Below are positions 50,230-59,509 of a DNA stretch of 64,000 bases, piece after piece. A program made the translations under genes and the position numbers. How positions within the stretch are numbered: position 1 is the first letter of the stretch; each line of letters starts with the position of its first letter. The DNA comes from Marinithermofilum abyssi. GTDB lineage: Bacteria > Bacillota > Bacilli > Thermoactinomycetales > DSM-45169. Location of the stretch: contig NZ_BMHQ01000001.1 of the NCBI RefSeq assembly GCF_014641195.1, positions 392,619 to 456,618 on the forward strand. The letters are read 5' to 3'. Under the pieces are notes generated by a model, which saw only the letters and a list, made by a program, of their open reading frames with translations, searched no databases and was not told the DNA's origin.

Positions 50230-50265
50230 GCCGAAAGTTTCATCAGCTGGTGGAAAAAACAAACG

Positions 50266-50295
50266 TTGCTGTTGATGCAATCATCATGATAGAAT
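50266..50295 (+). promoter_or_regulatory. Promoter of tRNA-Arg
   Basis: TTGCTG (50266-50271), an 18-nt spacer and TAGAAT (50290-50295), 15 nt before the tRNA. Confidence 0.6.
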
Positions 50296-50310
50296 ATATT
50301 GTAATATCAT

Positions 50311-50386
50311 GCGCCCGTAGCTCAGTGGATAGAGCAGCGGTTTCCTAAACCGCGTGTCGGAGGTTCGACTCCTCTCGGGCGCACCA
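50311..50386 (+). tRNA. tRNA-Arg (anticodon CCU)
   Basis: This 76-nt cloverleaf has the acceptor GCGCCCG / CGGGCGC, D-arm AGCTCAGTGGATAGAGC, anticodon loop TTCCTAA (CCT), T-loop GGTTCGACTCC and an encoded CCA. It reads AGG codons. Confidence 0.97.
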
Positions 50387-50392
50387 CGTGCG

Positions 50393-50437
50393 GACGTCTC
50401 CCTGGGCTCACTTTTGCGGCGGGGAGGCGTTTTTTGT
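50393..50437 (+). terminator. Terminator of tRNA-Arg
   Basis: ACGTCTCCC / GGGAGGCGT (one G-U pair, long loop) followed by TTTTTTG. Confidence 0.85.
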
Positions 50438-50477
50438 TGAGAGATCAGGGATCGGCGGGAAGGATGGAGGGGATGGT

Positions 50478-51068
50478 ATGAAACAGGAAACAGTGGAGCA
50501 AATATTTCGTGCGGCTGTGGAAATCTTTGCAGAAAGCGGCTTTGAGCGAGCTAAAATGGATGATATCGCCCAAAGGGCGCAAGTAGCTAAAGGCACGATC
50601 TATTATCATTTTAAAGGGAAGGAAGAGTTATTCGTCGCATTGATGAATAGCGGTATGGAAAAGTTTACCGATGTGGTTCGCCGGGCGACAGAAGCGCATC
50701 AAGATCCGGCGGATCAACTTCGCGGGCTGTTGCGGGCCAAGGTGACCTATCTTTATCATCACGGTACCTTTGCCAAGCTGTTGTTGAGTGAAGTATGGGG
50801 ATCCAAAGAACGGCAACAAGCCTTTCGTGCCCGAATACGGGACTTGGTGGAGTTGATCGAAGGCGTGTTGCGACGCGGAGGGGACAGCCGGTTCACTTCT
50901 TCGCGGGATCGCCTACATGAAACGGCGGTGGCCATTTTCGGAGCGATCAGCGTGACGGTGCTGCAGGAAATTTTTCGGGCAGAAGATCGGGAACTGCTGG
51001 AAGGGGACCGGATCGAAGTGATGTTGGATACCTTGGAACCATTGATTTGCGGTGCTTTGCGGGACTAG
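50478..51068 (+). CDS. TetR/AcrR family transcriptional regulator
   Basis: The 196-residue protein has the TetR N-terminal HTH (AVEIFAESGFERAKMDDIAQ, then VAKGTIYYHFKGKEELFVAL) and a ligand-binding helical C-terminal domain. The ATG at 50478 follows GGAGGGGA. The palindrome ACTGAC-CA-GTCAGT in front of the next gene is a typical TetR operator, so this protein probably represses the YhgE-like gene. Similar regulator-transporter pairs control drug or lipid-active compounds. The ligand is unknown. Confidence 0.93.
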   Translation: MKQETVEQIFRAAVEIFAESGFERAKMDDIAQRAQVAKGTIYYHFKGKEELFVALMNSGMEKFTDVVRRATEAHQDPADQLRGLLRAKVTYLYHHGTFAKLLLSEVWGSKERQQAFRARIRDLVELIEGVLRRGGDSRFTSSRDRLHETAVAIFGAISVTVLQEIFRAEDRELLEGDRIEVMLDTLEPLICGALRD

Positions 51069-51134
51069 CCCAAAGGGTTTAAAATGTGAGACCCCCTTTT
51101 CAAACGAAGATGAGGGGAGTATAATCTCTTTTAT

Positions 51135-51148
51135 ACTGACCAGTCAGT
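51135..51148. promoter_or_regulatory. TetR-type operator upstream of the YhgE-like gene
   Basis: ACTGACCAGTCAGT is a perfect 6-2-6 palindrome 70 nt upstream of the start codon. A TATAATC (51120-51126) lies just upstream, so a bound repressor would cover the transcription start. Confidence 0.8.
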
Positions 51149-51218
51149 TCAATCCTTGTCCCATACCGGGTGTTTAACACGCAGGGTGTCGGCGGATGTC
51201 CGAAAGGAGTGGATTATA

Positions 51219-53330
51219 ATGCGTTCTCGATTTACCACCATGGATTTGGTGGATTTGTGGCAACACCGGAAGATGCGGGTAGCACTGGCGGGCATCCTGA
51301 TGATTCCCTTGGTTTATTGTTACCTGTATCTATGGGCATTTTTCGATCCCTACAGCGACATGGATCAATTGCCGGTGGCCGTGGTCAATGAAGACCAGGG
51401 GGCTGTTTTGGACGGCAAACATTTTAACGCCGGCAACGATTTGGTAGAGGAGCTGAAAAAGCATCCGGATATAAAATGGGAGTTCGTCAGCCGCGGCGAG
51501 ATGGAGGATGGATTTAAGCAAAACCGGTACTACCTTGCCGTGATCATTCCCAAAAACTTTTCACGGGAAGCGGCCAGTGTAGTCGGAGACCATCCTGCTC
51601 CGGGCCAAATCGAATATCTGGCCAATGAAGGATACAACTTTATTTCTTCCCAAATCGGGAAGCAGATGATCGGGAAGCTGGAATCGAAGATGGAAAACAG
51701 CTTAACCCGCGTCTATGCCCAAGGAATTTTCGATAAAATGGGACAATCTGCCAAAGACTTGGCCAAAGCATCGAGCGGAGGGGAAAAGTTGGCCGATTCG
51801 ACGCAGAAAGCAGCCGATGCTTCCGGACAACTGGAAACGGGAACCGTACTGATCCAAAATGGAGTGAACCGGCTTGCTTCGGCTACAGGGCAGATTGGCA
51901 GTGGTGCCGGTCAGCTGGCCGATGGAATCCGGCGTTCCCATGATGGTGCTGCCCGTTTGAAAGGCGGGGCGGACCAACTGCGGGACGGTTTGGATCAAAT
52001 GCACCAAGGAGTTGCCGAAGGTCAGAAAAAAGTGGACAAATTGAAGGAGGGGGCTGACCAGGTTCGCGACGGTTTGGGTCGGCTGAATGACGGCTTTGAA
52101 CACAAGTTGCAGCTCGGTGCCCAAAAAGTGAAAGACGGCAGTGCTGAACTAGCTGCTGCCAGCGGGGAAGCCAGGGATTCCTATAATGACCTGTTGAAAC
52201 GGCATCCTACTCTGGCGGCAGATCCGGAAGCGTTGAAGCTGAAGATCATGCTGGACAAAATCGCTGAGGGAAACGGTGAATTGGCGAATGGCTCCAACCG
52301 GCTAAACGGTGGGATTGATCAGGCGGGGGAGGCGGTGGACCAGTTGCATGACGGTCAGACCCAGGTGGCTGACGGTGTAGGCCAACTGCAATCGGCGATG
52401 AAGGAACAAGCCGACGGGACTGCCCGCTTGTCCCAGGGAGCCCATCAGTTGGCAGATAAACTCAGCTTATTGGAAAAAGGCCAAAGCGCACTGGCTGACG
52501 GAGCGGACCGTTTACAAAGCGGCGCTCGACAATTGGCCGCCGCACCCGGCAAGCTGTCCGACGGTCTGAGCCGGTTGCACCAAGGGTCCAAAGAACTGAA
52601 AGACGGATTGTTCCAGATTGAATACGGCCAACAGGTCCTGGCGGATAAATTGGGTGACGGGGCGGATCGGACAAATAAACAGTTGGCGGATTCAGACCAA
52701 AAAGCAAAGCTGATTAGCGATCCGGTGAACGTGAAAGATGAAAGTGTTTATGGGGTGCCCAACTACGCTACCGGCTTTACGCCTTATTTTGTCTCTTTGT
52801 CCCTGTGGGTCGGCGGGATGATTCTCTTTACGGTGATGGACTTGAATCGAGCGGTCTTGGGAGAGACGCGCCCTTTGTCCCCGCTGACGGCCCTGCTTAT
52901 CGGACTGGCCCAAGCGATGATTTTGTTGACGGCGTTGACCGAGGGCTTGGGAATCCAAGCGGTAAAACCGGGTTGGTTGTTCCTGTTTACCGGGGTGGTC
53001 GCGCTCACCTTTGTGGCGATCAACCATTTGCTGATCGGTGTTTTGGGGGATGCCGGCCGATTTTTGTCGATTGTCATGCTGATGTTGCAGTTAACCTCCA
53101 GTGCCGGTACGTATCCGGTGGAGTTGCTGCCAGCATTCTTCCGGGATCTGCATCCGTTCCTGCCCATGACGTATTCGATCGAGGGACTTCGGGCAGCGAT
53201 TTCTACCGGCAACACGGATACACTGGTGCAAAATACCGGCATCTTGCTCGGATTCATGGCGATTTCTTTGCTGCTCCGCTGGGGGGTGGACCTCCTTCGT
53301 CAGCGGCGGTCTGTACGAGGGGTAGCCTGA
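51219..53330 (+). CDS. YhgE/Pip domain membrane protein (ABC-2 permease-like)
   Basis: The 703-residue protein has one N-terminal membrane helix (about 22-45), an extracytoplasmic YhgE-N domain (PVAVVNEDQGAVLDGK), a long domain of repeated helical segments with LxxGxxxLxxG pattern (about 190-500), then five or six membrane helices at the C-terminus (about 525-690). This is the YhgE/Pip (phage-infection-protein) family, related to ABC-2 type exporters and to EsaA of type VII secretion. The ATG at 51219 follows AAAGGAG. It is probably regulated by the TetR protein upstream. No ATPase gene is adjacent. Confidence 0.9.
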   Translation: MRSRFTTMDLVDLWQHRKMRVALAGILMIPLVYCYLYLWAFFDPYSDMDQLPVAVVNEDQGAVLDGKHFNAGNDLVEELKKHPDIKWEFVSRGEMEDGFKQNRYYLAVIIPKNFSREAASVVGDHPAPGQIEYLANEGYNFISSQIGKQMIGKLESKMENSLTRVYAQGIFDKMGQSAKDLAKASSGGEKLADSTQKAADASGQLETGTVLIQNGVNRLASATGQIGSGAGQLADGIRRSHDGAARLKGGADQLRDGLDQMHQGVAEGQKKVDKLKEGADQVRDGLGRLNDGFEHKLQLGAQKVKDGSAELAAASGEARDSYNDLLKRHPTLAADPEALKLKIMLDKIAEGNGELANGSNRLNGGIDQAGEAVDQLHDGQTQVADGVGQLQSAMKEQADGTARLSQGAHQLADKLSLLEKGQSALADGADRLQSGARQLAAAPGKLSDGLSRLHQGSKELKDGLFQIEYGQQVLADKLGDGADRTNKQLADSDQKAKLISDPVNVKDESVYGVPNYATGFTPYFVSLSLWVGGMILFTVMDLNRAVLGETRPLSPLTALLIGLAQAMILLTALTEGLGIQAVKPGWLFLFTGVVALTFVAINHLLIGVLGDAGRFLSIVMLMLQLTSSAGTYPVELLPAFFRDLHPFLPMTYSIEGLRAAISTGNTDTLVQNTGILLGFMAISLLLRWGVDLLRQRRSVRGVA

Positions 53331-53380
53331 AACTTGATATAAGTGAATTTCCTTCTATCCGTCGCTCCCTTTTCGACATG

Positions 53381-53411
53381 ACCAAGGAAGATTCCTTGGT
53401 TCTTCTTTTTT
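53381..53411 (+). terminator. Terminator of the YhgE-like gene
   Basis: ACCAAGGAAGATTCCTTGGT hairpin followed by TCTTCTTTTTTTGG. Confidence 0.9.
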
Positions 53412-53414
53412 TGG

Positions 53415-53437
53415 TGTAAAACGTAATTTTTACGATT
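53415..53437. promoter_or_regulatory. Zur box upstream of the zinc-uptake operon
   Basis: TAAAACGTAAT-T-TTTACGATTTA matches the B. subtilis Zur consensus (TAAATCGTAAT-N-ATTACGATTTA) with two mismatches. It lies about 75 nt upstream of the first gene, and a TATAAT follows at 53460-53465. The Zur-type repressor is encoded at the end of the same operon. Confidence 0.87.
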
Positions 53438-53512
53438 TACAACTTTGCATCTTATGTCTTATAATGGGATAGACCTAATGATGGGTTTAGTACGTATAGT
53501 GGGGGGTCGCAA

Positions 53513-54484
53513 GTGAAAAGGATAACCTATGGCTGGATGGCCGTACTGATTCTGATTCTTGCAGCGGCAGCCGGATGTTCCGATATACAAACCAAAAACA
53601 ACGAAAAACTGCAAGTATACACCAGTATGTATCCGCTGGCTGATTTTGCGGAAAAAATCGGGGGAAAGCATGTGCAAGTAACCAACATGGTTCCCTCCGG
53701 TGTCGAGCCTCACGAGTTTGAGCCGAAGCCGCGGGATATGATGCAGTTGCAGAATGCGGACGTGTTTATCTATAACGGTGCGGGGTTTGAAAGCTGGGCA
53801 GAGAAAGCCCAATCCGCCCTGGGAGAACATGCGCTTACCGTGAACAGCACGAAGTCCATTGATCTGAAAGCCTCTGAATCTCATCATCGGGAGGACGGGC
53901 ATGATCACGGGGGAGTGAATCCCCACGATCAGGAGGACGGGCATGATCACGGGGGAGTGGACCCCCACGTATGGCTGGATCCCGTTTTGGCGAAAAAACA
54001 GGCGGCGGCCATTCGGGATGCGCTGGTGAAAAAGGATCCCCAGCATCGAAAAGAATACGAAGCCAACTATCAAAAATTGGCCCAACGCTTGGACACATTG
54101 GATCAACAATTGAAGAAGATCACCAAGCAGGCGAAACGGAAAGAGATCATCGTTTCCCATGCCGCCTACGGGCATTTGGCAGAGCGGTACGACTTGAAAC
54201 AAATCGCGATTTCCGGACTGTCTCCTTCCCAAGAGCCGACAGCGAAAGATTTAAAGCGAGTGGTGGAGGAAGCGCGGAAACACCGAGTAAAATATATCTT
54301 TTTTGAAACGTTGGTTCATCCCAAAGTGGAAAAATCCGTGCAGGAAGAAATAGGCGCCCGAGCACTCACCCTGAATCCGTTGGAAGGGTTGACCAAAGAT
54401 CAAGAGTCCAGAGGAGAAGATTATTTCTCCATTATGGAACAGAATGCAAAAAATCTGGCCATTGCCCTGGGTGTGAGATCATGA
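53513..54484 (+). CDS. znuA: Zinc ABC transporter substrate-binding lipoprotein (ZnuA/AdcA type)
   Basis: The 323-residue cluster-A1 binding protein has a signal peptide with lipobox AAAAGC (lipid-bearing Cys22), metal ligands in VEPHEFEP (His67), PHVWLDP (His152) and SHAAYGHLAERY, and a His/Asp-rich loop at 124-149 that is characteristic of zinc-binding members. That loop is encoded by two tandem 42-bp repeats. The GTG at 53513 follows GGGGGG. The stop overlaps the ATPase start (ATGA). Confidence 0.95.
   Translation: MKRITYGWMAVLILILAAAAGCSDIQTKNNEKLQVYTSMYPLADFAEKIGGKHVQVTNMVPSGVEPHEFEPKPRDMMQLQNADVFIYNGAGFESWAEKAQSALGEHALTVNSTKSIDLKASESHHREDGHDHGGVNPHDQEDGHDHGGVDPHVWLDPVLAKKQAAAIRDALVKKDPQHRKEYEANYQKLAQRLDTLDQQLKKITKQAKRKEIIVSHAAYGHLAERYDLKQIAISGLSPSQEPTAKDLKRVVEEARKHRVKYIFFETLVHPKVEKSVQEEIGARALTLNPLEGLTKDQESRGEDYFSIMEQNAKNLAIALGVRS
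53891..53974 (+). repeat. Tandem 42-bp duplication in the ZnuA His-rich loop
   Basis: Two 42-bp units (53891-53932 and 53933-53974) share the first 27 bases perfectly (starting GAGGACGGGCATGATCACGG) and differ mainly at a few later positions. Each encodes EDGHDHGGV(N/D)PH and doubles the histidine content. Confidence 0.9.
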
Positions 54485-55242
54485 AATCCACGGTGTTGGA
54501 ACTTCAGAATATCTATTTTTCATATGGAGAGCAGCCGGTGTTGGAAGGAGTGGACTTGTCCCTGAAACAAGGCGAGTTTCTGGGATTGGTCGGCCCCAAC
54601 GGGTCCGGCAAATCCACGTTGATTAAGCTGGCTTTAGGACGGCTGAGCCCTGACCGCGGATCGGTTTCGTTGTTCGGCCGGCCGATCCGCCAGTTTAAAG
54701 ACTGGCCGAAAGTCGGCTATGTCTCACAAAAGGCGAGTAGTTTTAATCTGGGTTTTCCAGCTACGGTCCGGGAAGTGGTAGCTTCCGGTTTGTATGGAAA
54801 GCTGGGGTTGTTTCACCGGATGAAGGACCGTCATTGGGAACAAGTGCAGGACGCCATCGCGCAGGTGGGGTTGGAAACATTGGCCCGCCGAAATATCGGG
54901 GAACTGTCCGGAGGACAGCAGCAGCGGGCACTTATCGCCCGAGCGCTGGTGAGCGATCCGCAACTGTTGGTTCTCGACGAGCCCACAGTAGGGGTAGATG
55001 CGGAATCAGTGGATCGCTTTTATCGCTTGCTGGCACATCTGCACCGGGATAAAGGGCTTACTCTTCTGCTGGTCACCCATGATATCGGTGCGATTACTAC
55101 GTATGTGGACCGGATCGCCTGTTTAAACAAGCGCCTCTTTTTCCATGGAGATTCTAGAGAGTTTGAAAACCGCCGCAGCGAGATTTTGTCGGCAGCCTAT
55201 GGTCACGAGGTTCAGATATTGGAACACGATCATGTCCATTAA
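54481..55242 (+). CDS. znuC: Zinc ABC transporter ATP-binding protein
   Basis: The 253-residue ABC ATPase has Walker A GPNGSGKSTLIKL, Q-loop, signature LSGGQQQRALIARAL and Walker B LLVLDEPTVGVD, then the H-loop LLVTHDIG. It drives the ZnuB permease. Start ATG at 54481 overlaps the znuA stop. The C-terminal His-containing tail (GHEVQILEHDHVH) is usual. Confidence 0.95.
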   Translation: MKSTVLELQNIYFSYGEQPVLEGVDLSLKQGEFLGLVGPNGSGKSTLIKLALGRLSPDRGSVSLFGRPIRQFKDWPKVGYVSQKASSFNLGFPATVREVVASGLYGKLGLFHRMKDRHWEQVQDAIAQVGLETLARRNIGELSGGQQQRALIARALVSDPQLLVLDEPTVGVDAESVDRFYRLLAHLHRDKGLTLLLVTHDIGAITTYVDRIACLNKRLFFHGDSREFENRRSEILSAAYGHEVQILEHDHVH

Positions 55243-55257
55243 AAGCGAAAGGGGGGA

Positions 55258-56166
55258 GTGGATGCCGTTTATGGGCGGTATCTTTTGGTCATGTTGGAAA
55301 TGATCTTACATTATGAAATTATGCAGCGGGCAGTATTGGCCGGAATGATCATCGGTGTGATTGCGCCGTTGATCGGGGTATTTCTGGTGGTGCGCCGGTT
55401 GTCTCTGATTGCGGACGCACTGTCTCATGTGACTTTGTCCGGGGTGGCGGCCGGGTTGTTATTGCAAAAGTACTTCTCCTTTTTTCAATCCGTCAATCCG
55501 ATTTATGTAGGCATGGCCTTTTCCATGATCGGGTCTTTTTTTGTGGAGCAGCTGCGCCGCTTGTACCGCAGTTATCAGGAATTGGCCATCCCTGTTATTC
55601 TGTCGGGAGGCATTGGGCTGGGTGTCGTCTTGATCAGTGCCGCCAACGGGTTTAATGTAGATGTTGCGGGATATTTGTTTGGTAGCATTTTGGCAGTGGG
55701 AAAAAGTGAGATTTGGTCGATTGCCGCAGCCGGCATGGTTGTGGCGGCGGTCGTGTTTTTCTTTTACAAGGAATTGTTTGCTCTCTCTTTTGATGAGGAG
55801 AGTGCAGCCTTGTCCGGTATCCCTCGCCGCTGGATCAACGGTTTGTTTATTGTAAGTGTCGCCTTGGTGATCACCGCTTCCATCCGCGTGGTGGGAATTT
55901 TGCTGGTATCCGGCTTGATCACATTACCGGTGGCGGCCAGCCTGCAGATTGCCAAAAGCTTTCGCCAGGCCTTGTGGTTGTCCGTGCTGTTTGCCCAGAT
56001 TGCGGTGCTGAGCGGTTTGGCGGCCGCGTTTTATCTGGATTGGGCATCGGGCGGCACCATTATACTGGTTTCTGTGGCCATTTTGCTGTCGGTGCTGGCC
56101 ATCAAAGAGGGGAGCCGCCGGATTCGCCGGTTTTTCGCAAACAGGCCCGCGCATAAGGAGGGGTGA
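55258..56166 (+). CDS. znuB: Zinc ABC transporter permease
   Basis: The 302-residue protein of the ABC-3 family has about eight to nine membrane helices, with the pattern RLSLIADALSHVTLSGVAAG and GILLVSGLITLPVAASLQIA. The GTG at 55258 has AAAGG 5 nt upstream; an in-frame ATG at 55291 lacks a site. It forms the channel of the znuACB uptake system in the membrane. Confidence 0.94.
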   Translation: MDAVYGRYLLVMLEMILHYEIMQRAVLAGMIIGVIAPLIGVFLVVRRLSLIADALSHVTLSGVAAGLLLQKYFSFFQSVNPIYVGMAFSMIGSFFVEQLRRLYRSYQELAIPVILSGGIGLGVVLISAANGFNVDVAGYLFGSILAVGKSEIWSIAAAGMVVAAVVFFFYKELFALSFDEESAALSGIPRRWINGLFIVSVALVITASIRVVGILLVSGLITLPVAASLQIAKSFRQALWLSVLFAQIAVLSGLAAAFYLDWASGGTIILVSVAILLSVLAIKEGSRRIRRFFANRPAHKEG

Positions 56167-56169
56167 CTC

Positions 56170-56607
56170 GTGAATTACAGGGAAGCATTGGATACCTTGA
56201 AACGTCACGGATACAAATATACAGGCAAACGTGAATCCATGGTGCAGCTTTTCAACCGGAAGGATCGTTATCTGACGGCGAAAGAAGTGCTGGAAGAGAT
56301 GCAAAAAGAGTACCCCGGCCTCAGTGTGGACACCGTATATCGCAATCTTTCCCTGTTTGAAGAACTGGGGATTGTGGAGGGGACCGAATGGGAAGGAGAG
56401 CGGCGCTACCGTTTTCACTGCGGCGGCGATCATCACCATCATCACTTGATCTGTACGGAATGCGGCAGGACGAAACAGTTGAATCTTTGTCCGATGAATG
56501 CCATTTTGGGAGAGCCGGAAGGTTTTGAAATCACGGGACACAAGTTTGAGATATACGGTACCTGTTCCCATTGTCAGGAGCAGACAGAGGCAAAAGGCGG
56601 TAGTTGA
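56170..56607 (+). CDS. zur: Zinc-responsive Fur-family repressor Zur
   Basis: The 145-residue protein has the Fur-type winged helix (LTAKEVLEEMQKEYPGLSVD and TVYRNLSLFEELGIVEG), then the metal-sensing region CGGDHHHHHLICTECGR and the structural zinc site pair CTEC and CSHC. As the last gene of the znu operon behind a Zur box it most likely represses the operon when zinc is sufficient. The GTG start follows GGAGGGGTGA. Within Fur proteins, Fur or PerR are alternatives, but the context decides for Zur. Confidence 0.93.
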   Translation: MNYREALDTLKRHGYKYTGKRESMVQLFNRKDRYLTAKEVLEEMQKEYPGLSVDTVYRNLSLFEELGIVEGTEWEGERRYRFHCGGDHHHHHLICTECGRTKQLNLCPMNAILGEPEGFEITGHKFEIYGTCSHCQEQTEAKGGS

Positions 56608-57063
<456 letters not shown>

Positions 57064-57172
57064 TCCAATGCGGTTGATTCCGCTGTCTTCCTTGACTTGG
57101 TACCGCTGTTGTCTTGACTTTTGATCGATATACCATTAACATTATACATTGTGCAGATCCTTTCCTCGTTGT

Positions 57173-57268
<96 letters not shown>

Positions 57269-57278
57269 ACCGAAAAGA

Positions 57279-57310
57279 AAGCCGCTCAATCATTGGGCGG
57301 CTTCTTTTTG
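57279..57310 (+). terminator. Terminator of tRNA-Ser(CGA)
   Basis: AAGCCGCTCAA-TCA-TTGGGCGGCTT followed by CTTTTTGG. Confidence 0.9.
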
Positions 57311-57425
57311 GCAAACCGATAGGCGACGATGATCATCACGGTCTCTGCAGTCCGCGGTTGGTCAATTTCATTTTTTTTCCGCTGAATCGGTATAGTTGTT
57401 AAATTGAGTAAATAGAGGATTTCCA

Positions 57426-57455
57426 TTGAGAAACGGGGTTAGAGTGTGTTATAAT
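57426..57455 (+). promoter_or_regulatory. Promoter of the SRP RNA gene
   Basis: TTGAGA (57426-57431), an 18-nt spacer and TATAAT (57450-57455), 8 nt before the RNA 5' end. Confidence 0.85.
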
Positions 57456-57462
57456 AATAAAA

Positions 57463-57730
57463 CCGTGCTAGGCGGGGAGTTAGCGGTGCCCTGTACCCGT
57501 AATCCGCTGTAACGGGGCTGAATTCCCGCTTGAGGTCTTTTTTGTGTGGGGTCAGGCCCATGTGAGAAGCGTTGAAGACCAGGTCCTGCGCAACGGGAAC
57601 CTCCGAACCGTGTCAGGTCCTGACGGAAGCAGCACTAAGGAGACTTTTCCGTGTGCCGCAGGGGTGCCTGGTCTGAGCCGATTGCATGGACACCGCCCAG
57701 GCAAGAGAGATCAATGGCGGGTGCACGGTA
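57463..57730 (+). ncRNA. ffs: Signal recognition particle RNA, large Bacillus type (scRNA, with Alu domain)
   Basis: The roughly 268-nt RNA has the SRP core GTCAGGTCCTGACGGAAGCAGC with the GGAA-type tetraloop region, the Alu domain (GGTGCCCTGTACCCGTAATC near the 5' end) and closing helix CCGTGC / GCACGG. It scaffolds Ffh (and HBsu on the Alu domain) for co-translational targeting. B. subtilis scr is 271 nt. Its place before dnaX is conserved. Confidence 0.97.
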
Positions 57731-57746
57731 TACATAACGATGATAT

Positions 57747-57778
57747 CCAAGCTCTCCTCGACGAATGGAGAGCTTGTT
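57747..57778 (+). terminator. Terminator of the SRP RNA
   Basis: CCAAGCTCTCC / GGAGAGCTTG hairpin followed by TTTAGTTATAA; the U-tract is short. Confidence 0.7.
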
Positions 57779-57946
57779 TAGTTATAATTTGTAAAACCGA
57801 AAAATTAACTCCTTTTTTCAATTATATTTCCAATCGGGGGAGGAAGATGAGGAGCAAAAGAGGAAATTAAAGATCTAAGTATTTGGTGCGATATAACATT
57901 GGGTAAGGGGATTGATTTCGGTAGGATGGAGAGGGTGCTGGATGGT

Positions 57947-59386
57947 ATGTACACAGAGAGTAAAGGCGGGCAAAATACGCCTGTTGCGTTTCGCCTCGAT
58001 ATGGGGCTTCAACAACTGAAGTCCTGGGTGAAACGAATGTCTCAAGCTGCCATGGTTGTGGATGACCGCGGAAGGGTGATGACGGCAAATCCCCGTTTGT
58101 TGAAATGGATTGGGTTGTCGGAAGGGGAGATAGTGGATCAGCCGTATTCGGCCGTTGTCCATATACCGGTAAGTATGCACCGTACTCTTCATTGCACCGA
58201 GAATGCATCGTGGCCGGTTCATTTTGTCAGCGGGTCGTTGTTGGTTCATAATGCACCCCCTCAATCCATTTCCATCCAGTGGATCAGCGGGATGACTGAC
58301 GACCGACGATTTCATTTGTTATTGTTTGTTTCCAAGGCGCTCTCCTTGGCGAATCGAATCATCGAACAACTGCATGAAGGTATTGTGGTGACAGATGCCT
58401 GGGAACGGATTATCGAAATCAATGACGCCGCTTGCGGGATTTTCGGCATATCAAGAGATGGCATTTTAGGATTGAAGCTGTCTCAATTATTGGACCGCAT
58501 CGCTTTCAGGGACGGGGATAACCTTTTAGAGAAAGTGAAAGAAGGGTATCCTTTTTGCAATCACGCGGCATCCTGGGAAACGGGGGCGGCCTGTTATCAG
58601 GTGCTTGTCGATTATGATCGGGTAGTACTCGACCACTTTGGCAATGTTGTTTCGTATTTGATCATCCGGGATGTAACGGCGATCAATTCGCTGGAAATGC
58701 AAATTCGACAGACGGACAGACTGGCCATGATCGGACAGATCGCGGCGGGGACTGCTCATGAAATGCGCAATCCATTAACCTCCATTCGCGGATTTTTGCA
58801 AGTAATGAAGCATGCGCTGAAGGAAAAGGGAGATTTAAAAGAGCAAGGGTATACGGAAATCATGTTGCGGGAGATCGATCGCATCAATGATCTGGTCAGC
58901 GAATTCCTGTTGTTAAGCAAACCGAGAAGTGTCCGTTTTTCTCCTGTGCAAGTAACAGACGTATTAAAGGAAATAATGCCGATTATCCAAAATGAGGCGT
59001 TGCTCCACAATGTCCAGGTACGATTCCGCGGCGGAAGGGAATTTCCGCAGGTGATGGCAGACAGCGAATTGTTGAAACAAGTGTTTCTTAATTTGTGCAA
59101 AAACGCCATCGAGGCTATGGGAGACGGTGGTGTTCTCACGATACGAATCAAGGTGCTGAAGCAGACAGACAAACTGGCGGTGGAAGTACAGGATACCGGT
59201 CCGGGCATCCCGGCTTATGCCAAGGAGAAAATATTTGACCCGTTCTTTACCACCAAGGAAAACGGGACAGGCTTGGGGCTGTCGGTTTGCCAGCGGATCT
59301 TACAAGATATCGGAGGAGATATACATGTCAGCTCCAAGGAAATGGGAACCACCTTTTCAGTCCTCCTTCCTCACCTAGTCGATTAG
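57947..59386 (+). CDS. Soluble PAS-domain sensor histidine kinase (possible sporulation kinase)
   Basis: The 479-residue protein has two PAS domains (about 25-115 and 130-245; MVVDDRGRVMTANPRLLKW and IVVTDAWERIIEINDAACGI), HisKA with the H-box TAHEMRNPLTSIRGF (His271) and HATPase with N-box NLCKNAIEAMGDGG and G-boxes DTGPGIP and GTGLGLSVCQ. No membrane segment or response regulator is nearby, as in KinA/KinC-like phosphorelay kinases of spore formers. The start is uncertain: ATG 57947 has GGAGAGGG upstream; ATG 57926 and TTG 57899 are open but poorly spaced. The kinase class is certain; the phosphorelay role is inferred. Confidence 0.9.
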   Translation: MYTESKGGQNTPVAFRLDMGLQQLKSWVKRMSQAAMVVDDRGRVMTANPRLLKWIGLSEGEIVDQPYSAVVHIPVSMHRTLHCTENASWPVHFVSGSLLVHNAPPQSISIQWISGMTDDRRFHLLLFVSKALSLANRIIEQLHEGIVVTDAWERIIEINDAACGIFGISRDGILGLKLSQLLDRIAFRDGDNLLEKVKEGYPFCNHAASWETGAACYQVLVDYDRVVLDHFGNVVSYLIIRDVTAINSLEMQIRQTDRLAMIGQIAAGTAHEMRNPLTSIRGFLQVMKHALKEKGDLKEQGYTEIMLREIDRINDLVSEFLLLSKPRSVRFSPVQVTDVLKEIMPIIQNEALLHNVQVRFRGGREFPQVMADSELLKQVFLNLCKNAIEAMGDGGVLTIRIKVLKQTDKLAVEVQDTGPGIPAYAKEKIFDPFFTTKENGTGLGLSVCQRILQDIGGDIHVSSKEMGTTFSVLLPHLVD

Positions 59387-59417
59387 CCCCGTCGGTTTTC
59401 CGGCGGGGGTTTGTTTT
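59387..59417 (+). terminator. Terminator of the histidine kinase gene
   Basis: CCCCGTCGG-TTTT-CCGGCGGGG (one G-U pair) followed by TTTGTTTT, starting right after the stop codon. Confidence 0.9.
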
Positions 59418-59509
59418 GGAAAAAAGGGCGTTTCTGTAGTATGATGAGGTTATCATGAAAATGTGCCTCCATGCGTACCAAATGGCTTGGAGGAGGTGGA
59501 GTGTGGCTC

